DNA of 64,000 nt, from contig VZRZ01001217.1 in assembly GCA_013398175.1 (NCBI GenBank), positions 1,790,465 through 1,854,464 on the forward strand. Direction: 5' to 3'. The notes beneath the pieces were generated by a model that saw nothing but the letters and a program-made list of their open reading frames with translations, was not told where the DNA came from and did no database searches. The DNA comes from Climacteris rufus. Lineage: Eukaryota; Chordata; Aves; Passeriformes; Climacteridae. This document shows, piece by piece, positions 35,809 through 49,800 of the stretch; position 1 is the stretch's first letter; each line of letters starts with the position of its first letter. The position numbers and the translations under genes are program-made.

Positions 35809-38800
35809 GATGGCATGAAGTATTTCAGGGCAGTAATACCAGCTCTGTGTGGCTGCTCTTGCTGGCCATGCTGACCCCTTTTCCTCTGCCCATCCAAACT
35901 CTCCCTGTGCCTCACTCTCAGCTTCTCCTGCAGTCTGTGATCGAGGCTGGTCTGTAGCTGGCAGGACCCTTTGCAGAGTCCCAGGGGCCATGAGGAGGCT
36001 GAAGCTGCACCTCCCTCCTCCAGCCTTGGTGCCCATTTTGGAGATGCTTCCATGCATATCTTTGCAGAGCTTTGTGTGCTGTTGCAGAGCACTTGAAAAG
36101 CAGAGTTTCCATCAGTTTGGATGGGAACCATACTGCGTTCATGGATGGCAGGATCAGGCCAATAAAATCTGTGAGCAAATCTCAGGGACAGTCAGTCCAA
36201 GCCTTTAATAAGAGGCAACTTGAACTGTAGCTTTGCAGAGGAATTCGACAGGCTGCAGAGCTCCCCTGAAGGCTGTTAGCATCTGAATGGCTCCAGTGTT
36301 ATCTCTTTCCAGTGCTCCATGCCTGTTCCATTCAGACTTTTATGTCTTTCCACTGAACAGCCAGCTGATGGTAACCAACAAGACTTTCTTTTAATTTCCC
36401 CTGTAGGGTTTTTGTTTTTTTGAAAAAAATGACTGAGACCCAAAGGATTTTCCAGCTGGAAAATAAGACCTGTCAGTTGGAAATTCTGAGTAGATCTAAG
36501 TAGTCACCTATATAATACTTTGGATGTATTATGTGGCTGGAAAGGGGTGTGAGGGTGCAAGGGAAATGGAGGGGCAGGAGAAGAACTGAAGGAGTCTATG
36601 ATGTCTATAGCTGGCTTTCATTTCTCCTTTTCCTTCCTCAAAGTAAGTTTTATTGAGAAAAAAAAAAAAGTCAAAGATAAGTAATATTAACCACAATAAA
36701 TTGGAATGTTCAATGACAATGGAATTTATGCTGGGCCATAGGATGTGCCAAAACTGGTGCCATCCATGTGGTGCTGTCACTATGGCAGAGGGAGGTTTTG
36801 GGAAAAGCCTCTAGGACATAATTATTTCTTTACGTCAGTGGACATCCACATTATAAGGTATTGTCATTAATTGACAGCCTGCATCAGCTCAGCTCTTTTG
36901 GGTGGTTGAGAAGTGAAAAAGTTGAGTTCTTCTCTTCAAGTTTGAGGAAAAAACATAACAAAAGATTTTTGTAATAATTATCACAGCAGAATCCAAATAC
37001 TCAAGTTGGTCCTGACCACTACACTGCTTTGTTAAGTTGCCCAGAGATGTTTAGGTGAACCTGGAGCTTTTGTTTAGTGGTGGTGCAGGTAAACAATGCA
37101 AAATTTAGCTTTACCAGTTTTATTTCTGTGTAATCAAGGGCTTGTTGTTAGTTTCAGTACTTGGTTGGACCTGAAATGTGAAGAGAATTTGGGAATTCAA
37201 AAGCACTGTGGACTGAACCTGAAGGAAACTTTTGTACAGCCTGCTGTGACCTGAAATCCCTCAGCTTTGCACAGCTGTAGAAAGAAATCCATTTTGGAGT
37301 CTGTTATGTTCGGACATGACTATGAAACACAACCTCTCAAGTGCATGTCCCAGGAATAAAGAATTAGGCATTTAGAGAATGTGTTCAAATACTATTTATA
37401 CCTCAATTCATCAAGCAAGAGAAACTAAATGAAAAGTCTGGGCTGAGATTTTTTTTCAGTTTGTGCTCAGGTTTATGACGTTTTAGAAGTGGAGGGCAGA
37501 GAGGTAATTTCCCTGCATGGTGCTGGAGGAAAGGGCTGTGTCTTGCCCTGTGCCTGGTACCCCAGGTCTCTGGTTTGCAGCTGTGGCCTCTCACTGAAAC
37601 TTGTCCTCTTCCTTACCCAGGACAAAGCTAAAAATAATTGTAGTTGGATAATGGATTATGAAATAATTATAAAACATTTTAAATTATAGCAAAATCAGCA
37701 TGAGTCTAGAGATTAGCTGCAATGCCAAGACCTAAACCAGCTGGAATAATCTAGAACAAAACCCTACTTTAACTTGTTATTTCCATGGTTTAAAAATACA
37801 CCTTCTCACTGCTGAGGCTTTGGTGTTGGTGGTCTCCTTGCATCCTGTTGTTAGCACCTGGAGCCACGCTGGGAAAATCCACTTCTTGGCACGTAGGAGC
37901 CAATGCTTCGCATCGACCTGTCGTTGCCAAATTACATGGAAAGCAGTCTCTTGCCAGGTCACTAGAAATTAGATTAATTGTAGCACAGAAACCACAGGGA
38001 GGGAGAGGAAAAGCAGTGTTGTGCCTCTGAATATCACTGTCCAGCTTGGTTGTACAACATCAGAGTTCGAGTGGAGCAGGATCGCTGGGCAGCCTGCACA
38101 GGAGGGTTTGCACTGCACTCACAGCTCCTCGGTGCTGGGAGCCAGCATGGAAGTGAGGAATGTGCTGCTACCAGTAACCACAGGTGCTGGGGAGCAGGAT
38201 GGTGAAAAGGGGCATGATTGGCCTAAGTAGATGTTAATCCAGGGTCTGACAGCACCACTTTGAATTCAGTTTCCTTTTTCTTAAGCAGTTCTTGCCAAGA
38301 GCAGAGACCGGAAAGGCTCCAGCTGCAGCCTCTTAGAGGAGGTCAAAGACATAAGCAGGCCAAGGTCTTTGTGGAAGTGCAGAGCTGTGCTGTGCCAGGC
38401 CCTTGCTGGGGGCACAGCTGTGGAAATATCCTTGTACCTTTGTTTTCCATGGTGCCATGTTGCCCAGCTCTGCTGGAGACAGACATTTTCCAGAAGATCT
38501 GACCTCCTCAGCGTGGCCTTTCCAAGCACCCTGAGTGTCAGCTACCCCTCACAGCCAGGGCGTTCAGCCTGGCTGCCTGAGCAAACCTTCACCCCCGGGG
38601 CACAGAAACCAGGCCATAGAACAGTCAGCTGTTTCTTCTCCCTGCTTTATGAGAAAATGTAAAATTTCCTTCTGGCCTACAGCCTCCAGGCCTTTCTTAC
38701 CAAAGGTAGTTCATGGGATTCAACAGAGACAGTTCTCTGTTGTAGAATATTTTCTCAGGTGGAGGAGAAGCCACGCATGGATTTTTCACCAGCATCGACC

Positions 38801-40861
38801 ATTTCTGGTGTGTTGAGCAGGAGGGTTTTGGGTGTGTTCAGTTTCACTGCCCTGAGCTTTCCCATGGATTTCCCAGGAGGAAGAGGGACTAAGCCTGTGG
38901 GCTCTTCAGCAAGTCAAGCTGGCAGGGTGACAGGCATGTCCCTCACTGAGTGTGCAGAGCTGGAGGCAGAGGCTGTTCTCCACCCTGGCATTCACCTGCC
39001 TGAAGACACAGGCAAGGCTTCGAGACACAGAGCAGCTCCTGTTGCTTGGTTTGCTGACTCTGGCATGTTGCAAAGCTGAACTTTACTGGTGGGCAGTGTT
39101 TTGAGACAGAAAAGGCTTGTGGCACGTGTTCCCATTTTCTAGCGTGGCAGAATTCCTACCCATGCAAGAACAAATTTAAGCATCTGACACAGAAGGAATA
39201 CTGAGCAAGGAATGGCAAATAACCAGTAGTTGTTTCATAGACACAGACCTTGGCTTAGTCACATTGGGCAGGGAAACAGGAGCTTCGTGTGCATTTGTGC
39301 CACCAACCTCTGGTTCAGGAAGCTGTTGAAGCACATGCCTGTTTTCCTAGACATGAAAACTGATTTCAGCCTGCGGGATAAAACTGGCACCTGTCATAAT
39401 TATTAGGATGCATTTTTGAGTCCTAGACATCCAGTGATTGCTCATCCAATGTGCCCAACTGTACTTTATCACATCAGCAGTGTCTTTCATGTAAATAAAA
39501 CACAACAGCTGATTTGTTGCCTGTAATTGTAACTGTAGTTTGTTATTCAGACCTTTCCTTGGGTCTAGTCATTTAAAGTCTACCTGATGACCTCTTACAT
39601 CCTACTGAAAGCAGTCCACAAAATGCCAGCTGTGTGGATAAAATCACAGGCCTTTTCCACTTCCTGTGGTTTTTCCTCTAAGTCTTCAGTCTGAGCGAGG
39701 TAATAAGACAGGCTTCATTTGGTCCTTGGGTTTTTTTATCTTGTTTTTTTAGTGAAGATAGAAACTGAAGCCTCCTGTGTGACAGCTGATGCTTCTGTCT
39801 TGTTGGAGGATGTGAATAATTAAAGAAAGCATCATGTTATAACTGCTGCAGCTGTGGAAAAGGGGTGTATTTGTGGCTGAATCCTTTTAGCTGCCACGCA
39901 GCAAACGCACGTGCGGTAAACTTTGGCAAATAAGTTGAAAACTTCATAATTAACTGGCTGTCAAAAATTTGGAACCAAAACACAGGAGGTGCTTAGGAAA
40001 TCAAAGTATGATGTGTTTTTAATCACAAAACACAAGGAAATTTTAAAAATTTATGAGTAATAAATCTGTATTGTTGGTACCAAATGGCTCCCTTTGCAGC
40101 CCTTTAATATAACACCTGCACTTCCTCTCTGTGAATAACAACCCATTTTTGGAGTGCCCCAGGAGCAGTGCAAGAGGAGCTTTGCAGGCTCAGGAGAACA
40201 AAGCCAGGTTCCCAGCCTGAGCTGTGAGCACTTCAGGATTCCATTTACAGTCTGTTTGGTTTGTAATTCAAATCGCTCTAGACCAGAGTTAATGTTTAGA
40301 CCACAGCCACCTGAAATTTGCTTCAGGGCTGAAGCCCAGCCAGATTGCAAATGGAGGAAACACTTGAGGTTTGCTAAATACAGTTAATAGGGGATTAGAG
40401 GCTGTGTTTTTTATGGGAGCACAGGGAGGTCTGTAATAGGAAAAATATTAAAATGCAAATATACAACTTCAGCCATGCTGAGCAGGATGCAGCTAATTGC
40501 ACTGCAGCCATCAAGTAGTTATGCTTCCTTTCATTAAGCAAAGGGAAAATGAGAGGAAGACAATAACAGGGCTGATACAGATTTTGATGAGGGATGGTCT
40601 TTTACAGCCAGCTCATGGGAAATCACCCAGTGACTGGGTGACTGCACGGGGAGTTCTGAGATTCCAGAGATGATACCTGTCTTTCTGCTGCTGATCTGTT
40701 ATATGCATGAGGACTTGAGCAAGTAATAATTTTTGTTTTCCTTTTCCTTTTTTAACGTTTAGCTCCTTGGGGTTCCTCCACAGTGTTTGTGTTCAATGCC
40801 TTGTGCAGTGAGGGGTGGGTGGACCCACCAGGTGAATGTTTATCACTGCCCTGTAAATCAT
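35809..40861. other. Unique non-coding DNA
   Basis: No gene is recognised. Open frames up to about 120 codons cluster at 35791-36208 on both strands. A T-run followed by an A-run makes a short hairpin at about 36414-36428, and an A12 run ends near 36669. The remainder is unique. Segment 39130-40040 has no open frame above 60 codons. Confidence 0.62.
40623..40641. repeat. Inverted repeat, 8-bp arms
   Basis: TCACCCAG (40623-40630) pairs with CTGGGTGA (40634-40641) around TGA. It is short and may be chance, but GC content makes it one of the more stable small hairpins in the window. Confidence 0.55.
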
Positions 40862-41335
40862 GGAGCTGCAGAAATGGAGAGCTGGAAGGAGCCTTGGAGG
40901 TTGTTGAGCAGGATGGAACAGGATCAAGTGTAGCTAAGCCATCCCAACCAGACATTTGTCTTAACTTTTTCTTTAAAACTCTGGCAAAGGAAATTCCACA
41001 TTTCTGGGTTGCCTGTAAAGTGGTATTTATCTAAATTTTGTCTGCATAATTTCAGTGGAGGAGATTCCACATTCCCAGGTTGCTTGTTCCAGTATTTCAC
41101 CACCATAGCTGAAATGTTTTTCTAATATCTGACCTAAGTTGTCTTCGCTAGAGCTTATGCTGATTCCTCCTCTTTCCTCTCTGCTGGCTATGAAGAACAA
41201 TTAATCATTTCTCTCTTCTTAGAAGTCCCTGTGCATTGGAAGACTCTTTGTCACATTCATTCCTCAGTTTCCTCTCCTCCAGACTAAACAACACCCAGGT
41301 CTTTATTCTCCCCTCAGATGGCAGGTTCAGAACTG
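40862..41335 (-). mobile_element. Old CR1 LINE fragment
   Basis: This reads as the reverse complement of an older CR1 subfamily, with its 3' end on the left. Landmarks are a GAGCAGGATGGAACAGGAT-like segment near 40904, AGCTAAGCCATCCCAACCAG at 40933-40952, GGAGATTCCACATTCCCAGG near 41060, CCAGTATTTCACCACC near 41089, TTTTTCTAATATCTGACCTA near 41118, and TCTCCTCCAGACTAAACAA near 41273. Divergence and small indels are heavier than in the 59.9-kb copy, indicating an older insertion. There is no coding capacity. Confidence 0.82.
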
Positions 41336-43605
41336 CAGCTGGCCATTAGAGTGATTTCTGTGTTGCCAAAAATGTGTGTAGCCCTTAGATGTTTTTCCAG
41401 AGCCAAGAGGATTTACCCTTGTGAAACTCTTTAGTCCTGAGATTAAGAGGTTCAAAAGCTGTTGTGAATGCAGGAGGCACATCTCAGTTTTTATGGTTAG
41501 AAAAGGAATATCACAGGACTCTGGGCTATTCCACTGGTTTTAGGGCTTTTATGTGAGTGAGAAACATTTGTGTGCGTATGCAAACAGCTTTTAAAGTTAC
41601 AAAACTGGATTTTAAAGTATGAGTTTAACTCAGTAAATAAATTGGAGTCCTTTCCTAAAAGGAGGAACGTGGACAGGGAAGAATTGGCCAGCTGGGGTGG
41701 GGAGGGAAGCCAAGGGCTGGCAGGGATCAGATGGGACACAGGTGGAATAGAGCTCTGGGATCCACCCTGCTCTGAAAAGCCCTTGTCTGTCACAACTCCC
41801 AGCAACCAGAACTGGAGGAGTTTCAAAGGCTTTATTGGCTTTTTTTTACTCCCCTCCTCTCTCCTCCTTGCCTTGCCCTTCAATTTGTTATTTGCTTGTT
41901 CTGTTTACAATTTCACAAAAAATAGACATTCTGAAAACAAAAACTTCCAAAATTGCAAACTCCAATCATAGTTCTTTCCCCATCTTTCCTGTCAGGGGAA
42001 AGAAAAACTGTCAATCTGAAATATTCTCACATCTGACATTTACTAGGAAAAGGAAGGCTTTTACTGGGGAGAAAAAAAAGGTGCTGAACGAAAACCCCTC
42101 AGATTTTAAAGGACTCTTGCAAAATCTAGAGCAGACTGCCAGAGAGGGAGTGCAGGTCGTTGTGCAGGGACAGACTGTCACCATGATGTGTCCATCCCTG
42201 TTTCTGCCAGAAGAAGGAAGCAGGGGAGGCTCTCCTGCACGTGCAGCTGACTCGGAGCATCTCCTGCTAAGTACAGCAGCTCCTGTGGCCAACAAATTTT
42301 ATGGGGCAATGGCTTGGCTGCGTTTTTATTCCTTCTTTCAATCCAAGGCAGGAAATATTCAAAGCAAGGTGCACATATGCATCTTCTTTGATATCCATGG
42401 GGAACACTCTTGCCTTCTGCACGGTGCAAGAGGTGCTGGCAAGAGAGAGAAGATGATATTGCAAAGCCCTCAGCTGTCTCCTCAGTCAGCTTTGGAAGAA
42501 ATCTGGATGATAGGTGTGATTTTGTCTGCAGTCGTAGCATGATCCCAATTATTTGCACTGTCTTCCACAGCTGAGATGGGAAGTGTGCTGACCTACATGT
42601 TGCCAGACTTAAACACTGGCTCTGAAGCATGACTGGCCCACCTTTTCCATGAAACTGTGGGAAAAACAAAATCAGTGGAAAAAGAGAGGATTTAGCACGT
42701 ATCCACTACTGTACCCACTATTTAAATTTGCTCTTCCTCTCTAGAGGATAGCAATACATGCCAGCCAAAGCCTTCCTCATGCTGGTACTAAACAAGCTCC
42801 TTCAGTGAGTGAAGCCAACCTGTCAGTGCAGTTATGGTGAGCTAACGTCACCCGTGCTGATTCACCCACCTTGAGCAGTGCTGGGAGCTGGGCTTCTGCT
42901 CACTTTGGAGCTCTCTCTTCCAGCAGGGTTAACAAGCCAACTTGCAGGAGGGTTGTATCATGAAGTATCAGAACTGATCACTGCTGGTACCCTTTATATT
43001 GGAGACCTGTGTCCTGTGCTTTGGTTCACAGTGGAGAATTGGCCAGATTTGTCTTGTGAGAAACATCCACCTGTGGAAGCTTCAGCTTTGTCTCCAGTAT
43101 CCCTATCCATGTGCCTGTTAGGATGATCTTTGTTCTTCCAAAGACTTCTGAATATCTGAACCTAACCTGCCAGATTGAGGTGAAAAAGAGATGTCTTGCC
43201 TGCTGTGTGTAAAATAGATGGTAGGTCCCTGATATCTGCTTAAAGAGAAACTCTTATCTATGATACTGACACTGGAGCTGATTGCTTTGCACCACAGTAA
43301 AGGATCAGAGCCAGGAGAATTCCTCAAATCTCACTTGTGAAGTGTTAGGATTCAAACAACTTGTGCTCTGATGATAACTCATGCCCCTCTGCACTGCTTG
43401 CCATGAGGATTTAAATCAAACACTCCAGGCACACAGTAATTATTACTGTTGTTGATGATGGCAGTGAGTTCAGGATTACTCAGGGAATTGTGGTTGTCCA
43501 CTTTGACCTGTGCTGTGAAGCAAGCCAAAGAATTTGACCTTGCTATTTTTATATTATTTCCTACCAAGGACATGAACTATCAGAGACATGAATCTGGGAC
43601 TGAGC
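41336..43605. other. Non-coding DNA with an unusually open segment
   Basis: Between 41497 and 42669 several long open frames coexist: plus strand 41835-42542 (235 codons, the longest in the window) and 41570-41971, minus strand 41497-41883, 42011-42295 and 42178-42669. The 235-residue translation begins hydrophobic, then has a Lys-rich stretch and a Gln/Ser-rich middle. I recognise no domain. Open frames on both strands together suggest low stop-codon density, not a gene. The rest to 43605 is unique and ORF-poor. Confidence 0.5.
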
Positions 43606-43880
43606 CATGAGTGCATCTTTTAGAAAGGCATCCAATCTTGATTTCAGATTCCAAGTGATGATAGAATTACAACACCCAGGAGAAGTTACTCTCATTTGTT
43701 AAAAAAAAAAAGTGTTTCCTACTTAAGCAAGATGAGCTTCAGCTTCCAGTCAGGAGTTCTGTGTGTCTTGTTTGCTACATTACACATCCCACCAGGAGCA
43801 CTTCTCTCCTCTGTCTGGATTTTATAGAATGTTAAACAAAATGATTGGCATTTGTCTTAGGAAAAAATCTTGATGGACTC
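43606..43880 (-). mobile_element. Ancient CR1/L3-like LINE relic
   Basis: Diverged match to the antisense of an ancient amniote CR1. The successive landmarks are AAAGGCATCCAATCTTGATTT at 43624-43644, a CAGATTCCAAGTGATGA stretch near 43646, CTCTCATTTGTTAAAAA near 43691 and AGCTTCAGCTTCCAGTCAGG near 43736, followed by a GTCTTGTTTGCTACATTA segment. The order and spacing agree with the family. An A-run at about 43700-43710 interrupts it. It is much older than the other CR1 copies. Confidence 0.6.
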
Positions 43881-46800
43881 TAAATGTTTCAGAAAAAATC
43901 ACTGTTGATAATGAAATTTTTTTTGAAACATTGTCTTTCAAAATACTTTTTTTAAACCATATGATTAAAAAAACCCTGCATGAAATATCAAAAGATATGC
44001 TTTTATTTGAGAAAGCTGTACTGAGAAATTACAAATTCTGAAGCAAAAAAAGCTTCCGATACTTTTTAGCTGGGCTGAAATCCTTCCAGTTTAAACACAT
44101 TCACATTGTCTGCTTATCTGTTACAACTTTAAATTCCAAAGTCCTGGTACAAAAGAATTACCTTTTAAAGCTAATGCTTATATGTGTGCTTTATATAAAA
44201 AGATAGGAGAGAATTTTTTGTGCAGTATGAACGCTGTTGATTTGCACAGCTTTAAATTATGTAGAAAAAGTTTTTAAAAAACTGGTGAACAAATTTCTGT
44301 TTCCCTCAAAAGTGATTTTATTTGGAGTTTCTGTACTTAATTTAGAGCATCCTTGTCATACTTCCCTATCTATAAACAGCCTTCAGATAATTATTTCTGA
44401 AAGTACCCACTAAAACCTGAAAGGTTTAATTAGTGTGATGAAATAAAGCCCAATATTCATATGGTGAGAAAGCAGACAGTGGACTAGAAAGTGGGTGTTG
44501 GTAAAATACAGATTCAAACTCCAGACATTTTCCTGTTTCCTTCTGCTGTTGGATTTTCAGAAATTATTTTTCTAGCCATTTCCCTGCCCATTATTCTTAA
44601 TAAAGATTTTACTGGGTTATGGACTGTTTGTTTTGGGCCACATAAAAGGTGCTAAGATGTTTCCTCTGGAATTTAAAGATTTTTTTTTTTCCTGAGGGGA
44701 GGTATGTTATTCCACACCAAGAGGGAAGTCTGATGGGGAAAAGCTTACAAATAATTAATTCAAGGAAAGGTAAAATATTGTTTACTCTTTGATTGTCTCC
44801 TGGGAGAGGGTAGGCAAAAATAAATAAAAACATTCCACTCTGTGGATTCCAACTTTTATGGATTTCCCATTGGTAATGTTTCACTCACTATGGTTAAGGA
44901 CTTTAGGTAATGAAGTATGTTAATATATATATGGAAAAGCTTCAGGCCAGCAAGGTTTGCTTGATCCTGGACCAGTAAACACAAGGTTTTCTGTCCAAGT
45001 CATGGGTGCCAGCCACCCCTTTTAGACTGTCTCTTCAGCTTCCACTGCAGCAGCCTCACTTCAGCTGTACCTGCCAGCTTGTGACTAAAGAAAGCAGAGA
45101 TCACCGACTTCAGCATTAAACCACAAAAAGGGGAAACGTCACGGCTGCTCCCGCTGCTCTTTGCTTCTCCCATGTTCCCAAAAGGGAGAGAGGGGAAGGG
45201 GCGACAGGCAAGGAGCCAGGTGGGGTGTGCACCACCTTATGTGATAGAGGGCTCTTCTTTTCTGGTGAGGGAATGAAGGGAAAAACCCCAGGGATGCCCT
45301 TCTGAATTGCTGGTTCTTCCTGGCAGGTGGATAACCCACGGTGCAGAAAGCCTCCAGTGGCAGCTGAATTCCTCGTGTTCGTACTCCAAAGAAAACTACT
45401 GCAGTTGTCTTCAGCTGTTGCCTCTGTTGGTGGTCCTTGTAGGGAAGCCAAGGGCTGGGGTGAGTAAAGTCTTGTAGTTGAGAAATAGTTTGGAATTTTT
45501 GGTCTCTTGTCCCGTCTGTGCCGTTAAATCCTGATGTGCGTTATACACATCAAACAGAAATGTAAATACAGTTGTGTAAATAAAAGCACGTGGAAGTGGT
45601 GGAAGTGTGCTATGAAAAGAATGGAGTGGAAAGAGCTGAGAGCATCTTCCTCCTGAGATAATACTGAGGTGTACATGTTTCGTTTGGGGTTCATCAGGGG
45701 GAACTGGTGGACGGCACAAGTCATTCCATGTTATGAAACCTTGAGGATGCCGTGGCCACACTTTCTGAAGGGGGAAGGTGCCTAATAATGCTGAGGATCC
45801 AGATCCAAGCACTCTTCCTTGTTGGGGTTGTTAATGTCTTTGCCAGCTGCTAATGTTGCCAGTGTGTTAATTCAGCACAGTTATGTCTGGAGAGATTTCT
45901 TTCCCAGTCAGGTCAAGGTTCCTGGGGTCTTTGCTTTCCCTTTATCTCTCCCTTGACTGTATTTCTGTGATGAAAGCATTTTTCTGGGAATCATCAGCAG
46001 GCACACTTCCTTGTAATCTTCCAAGGCGTGCTCATCTGTATTGTTTTGTAAGCATTATGCAAAGTTTCAAATATTTTGAGGTATCCCTGGGTTGTTGATG
46101 TAAATCCTTTTGGAGAAGGATTTCACAACAAACGGGGAAGTGTTTTCCCTTCACCTCTTTCTGATGGGTCCCTTAAGGCAAAATTCCTCATGGGAAAATA
46201 GGCCAAAGTGCTTCCTTCTAATTTTGTTCGTTTTGCCAGTTGCTGATACTTGAGGAGTGATGTAGTGTAGGTCCCTAATGAAATGCAGTGTGTGTCAGCA
46301 GGCACACAACAGGACTGTAAAATCCCCGAGGAGGGCACTGCAACTCCAGTTTGGATTTATCTGGTGGCAAACAGTGGGTATCTGCCCTGTGGAAAGGGCT
46401 CCAGGGCGTCACTGGAGCTTAAAGTATTAGAACTTTTATTTAACCTGAAGATTTTCAAAGGCAACATTTCTTTTTCCATAACAAAAATACAAATTTTCCG
46501 AGAACAGTTTACAGATTTTTTTCCTTGCTCTATCATTTATTCTACACCATGGTGATGTCAGATCACTTTGTATTTTCTTTAGAAGACTTTTAATCTTTTC
46601 CCAGTACCAAGAGCCATATATTACTGTTTCACACGCTCGTCTTTGAACCCACAGCACAGAAAATTAAAGTGTAAATATGCATGTGAACCACCCAAAAGTC
46701 ATAATAAGATTATATGAATGCCTGCAACCACACAGCAGGAACAATGGGGTTGCACAATTCATCTGCTCCAGCACTGCTGAATTTTAATGAGGGATAGTCA

Positions 46801-49800
46801 GTACATGCTGATACTCCTATAGCTACCCCGGAGCCAGAATGGTGATTGAAGATGCCAGTGACACAGAGAGTAGGTGAGCCTTGGAGAGCAAAGCATGGTA
46901 TAGCAGGCTAAAAACTGAATTAGACTGAGAAATGGGACTGAGGGGAAGGGATGGCAGACATTTGCTACTCACCTGTGCTGCTTTCATCAGCTGTCCAGCT
47001 CCTGTTGGAGACAATACAATCCCAAACCATGATAGAAATAATAGGAATAGCCCAAATAAAGAACATATGCTGTCATGAATCACAAATCCCATGCTGCAGG
47101 CTTTAAAGCGATCCCTTAAATATCAGGGATTAAGAGGGGAATTTAGTGTGTTCCCTCTCCCCCATGCCAGAGTTTGTTTTCACCTTCTCTCTAATACCCC
47201 TGCTAACCTAGGTGCACCTGGGAGCCACTTGAGAAAGCCTTGGCAGGAGGTGTAGCTCTCCAAATATGCACTTTGGAGATAGGGAGATCACCCAGTTGTG
47301 TGCAGCTAATCTGAGAAAAGCATTGCTCTGGGCGAGTTCCTTTTCAGGCGGGCTGGCTGCGTTCCTGCTCCATGGGGGCTGAGGCTCCCCAGCCCCTGGA
47401 GCTCTTACACATGGTTGTAAGAATGCACATGTGCTCCTCAGTGGCAAACATTTCAAATCATGGGAGAGGTGTGCTGGGGCCTGGCAGGGTGTGTTTGTGT
47501 AGCGTGGTGTCAAGGAGAAGCAGAATATGGCCTGGGCTGTGGAGGACAGCTGGGGTCAGACCTGCCCTGCTCGTGCCTTAGGGAGAGATGCTGAACTGTT
47601 GCAGGAGCCACAGCAGAGTCACCTTCTGGAGAACCTGTTGCTTCATTAGCAATGAGGTTTTTGGCTGTTGTGTAACATAATTCTGTGTTGTAATTTTGCC
47701 TATTATTGGAAACTCTCTTAGTGTGAGTTTCTGCTTGGGCTAACAGGGTGTTTCATAGTGCAGAAGGAGGAATTCTTTTCACCAGTAGCCAAATCTTTTC
47801 TTCCATCTCCCCAAGCTCCTTGTGAGCAGATCCACAGCAGAGATGTAGCCACAGTATGCTGCCCTAATTCTCTCAATTACAGGAAAGTTTCTCACTAAAT
47901 TATCATTAGTGTGCAATATTTCCCTTGGAATGATAGCTCATATTTATTTGGGAAATGTATTTTGCTAATACCAGATTATGACATTTCACTAAAGCTGTGT
48001 GCTCTTCCTTAATTGCATCTTTTCTAGAAGACAGAAATTTTACTTTTCGAGGCAAGCTTTCAACATCACGTCCTGTGTACTGCATCTCATCACATTGTTC
48101 TCATAGTACCATGCCAGATTATATTTTTTTACCCATTTAGATGTGTGTAGCCATATTCACCAGTCCCTTCCCAGCTGTTTGAACTGAAACAACAAAAGTA
48201 TGTAGGAATTGCCCTTGTCAGTTGTTCTAAGCCAAGTAAAGCACAGAAAATTGAAGTTGAAAGCTGCTGCCCTAAAGCTGTGCCCAGGAGTTAGAGAAGA
48301 TCGTATATCCCTGTGTTCTGTAGTCCTGACCAGGGATTGATGCTCTCTCTTGACCAAAAACCAACTAAAAAGGATTTTTCTCATCCCAGTGGTGCTGCCC
48401 ACTGTGTGATTTATAGAATGTGTTATTTTTTGATGAGATGTTCTCTGTGGACAATGATCCCAGCCCAGTTTCTACACTGCATGAACATTTTTGAGATGTG
48501 AAACACTTGAGTAAATGTCTCTTGGGTGTTTCGTGAATTAGACAGGACAAACAGTTCCTTAGTTCTTTTAGCCCAAACTTGCCATTCCTTTTTTGTTGTC
48601 CACTAAGAAAATGTCAGTTTTTTCTTAAATACTAAAAGGCAGATCTAAATCTAAAGCACAGCTGACTTAAAAGTTTTAAAACTACTTGCCCCTTTCTGAA
48701 AGACTCTTAGATTATTTTATTAGGTCATGTGAAGGAGATTCCTTTTAATTGATCTTGAAGGGGAAATTTTTTGACTTGCTATTTTGTGGGTAAAACCAAC
48801 AAAAGGAAAGCTCTGCTAGTCGCAGTCACTGTGTGCATCTGGCTTTTCTTGGGGTTAGAAACTGCATTTCTGAAACACATCTTAGTATGGAGAAAGGAAG
48901 GAAAAATCCTGGTATAAGTACAACCACGCCCCTGAACTGATTATTCTTGTAGGATTTGCTCATCCTATTTTGGCCGTGTTATAAAACTCAGTGGGAGCCA
49001 TTCCAGCTCGAGCACATCACTCCCGCGTCAAGCAGCCCATGATGTCACGAGGAATTCCTTGTCGTAAGAGACGTCCCCCGAGGAGAGTGTTTGCTCTGCT
49101 GGAAGAGGGCCATCCACCCACACACTCCATCTCCACCCAGCTACTCCATCCAAATAACCAAACCAAGGCAGTGCTTTGACTAATGGAGTGAGTAGGAGTG
49201 ATGCCATGACAATACAATGGTGTGTCTGCTGTAGACTGTTCTTGATTTGCATTTGATTGTTTGCAGTCCTACCCATCTGTAGCCAAAGGCAAGAAGTGAT
49301 AACCTGTCATGTTATATAAAAACACGTTTGGAAAAAAGTGGAGTAATGCAAGATAAATAATGTGTGCTCTCTGTGTCTGCTCTTCCCAAGCAGTCCCAAA
49401 CTCATCCCACAACTTGCTGGTTTCTCTGTTTACTGAAGGTTTTCTTTGCAGATAGTTTCCATCTGGGAAAAAAAAAGGAGGAAAAGAAAAGAAAATCAAG
49501 GCAATTTGAGTGAATAAAAGCACAGCCTACTGCAATTTGAAAAGTTAGTAAATAAGTGGAGCTTTAACACGTCAGGCCCTTAGCAAATGGACAGGAAAGT
49601 AAAAAGGTGGCATTAGTCACTCGGAAGCTGGACAGAAAGACTCAGCTCAGTTGAGGCAGCATTGGACCATCTCTGTCTTCTCCTGCGTTTCTGTGGTGCT
49701 GTGGCACTGAGAATTTGAGCTGGAAACAGCAGGTAGTCATGTCATGCAACTTGAAAAGTTCCCTTCTCTTGTTCAACACATCCTCTGTTCTTCTGTAGCT

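Noticed and set aside
35494..35818. Overlapping open frames on both strands
   Set aside because: They lie within the CR1 fragment and are not intact reverse transcriptase. They are composition by-products of the repeat.
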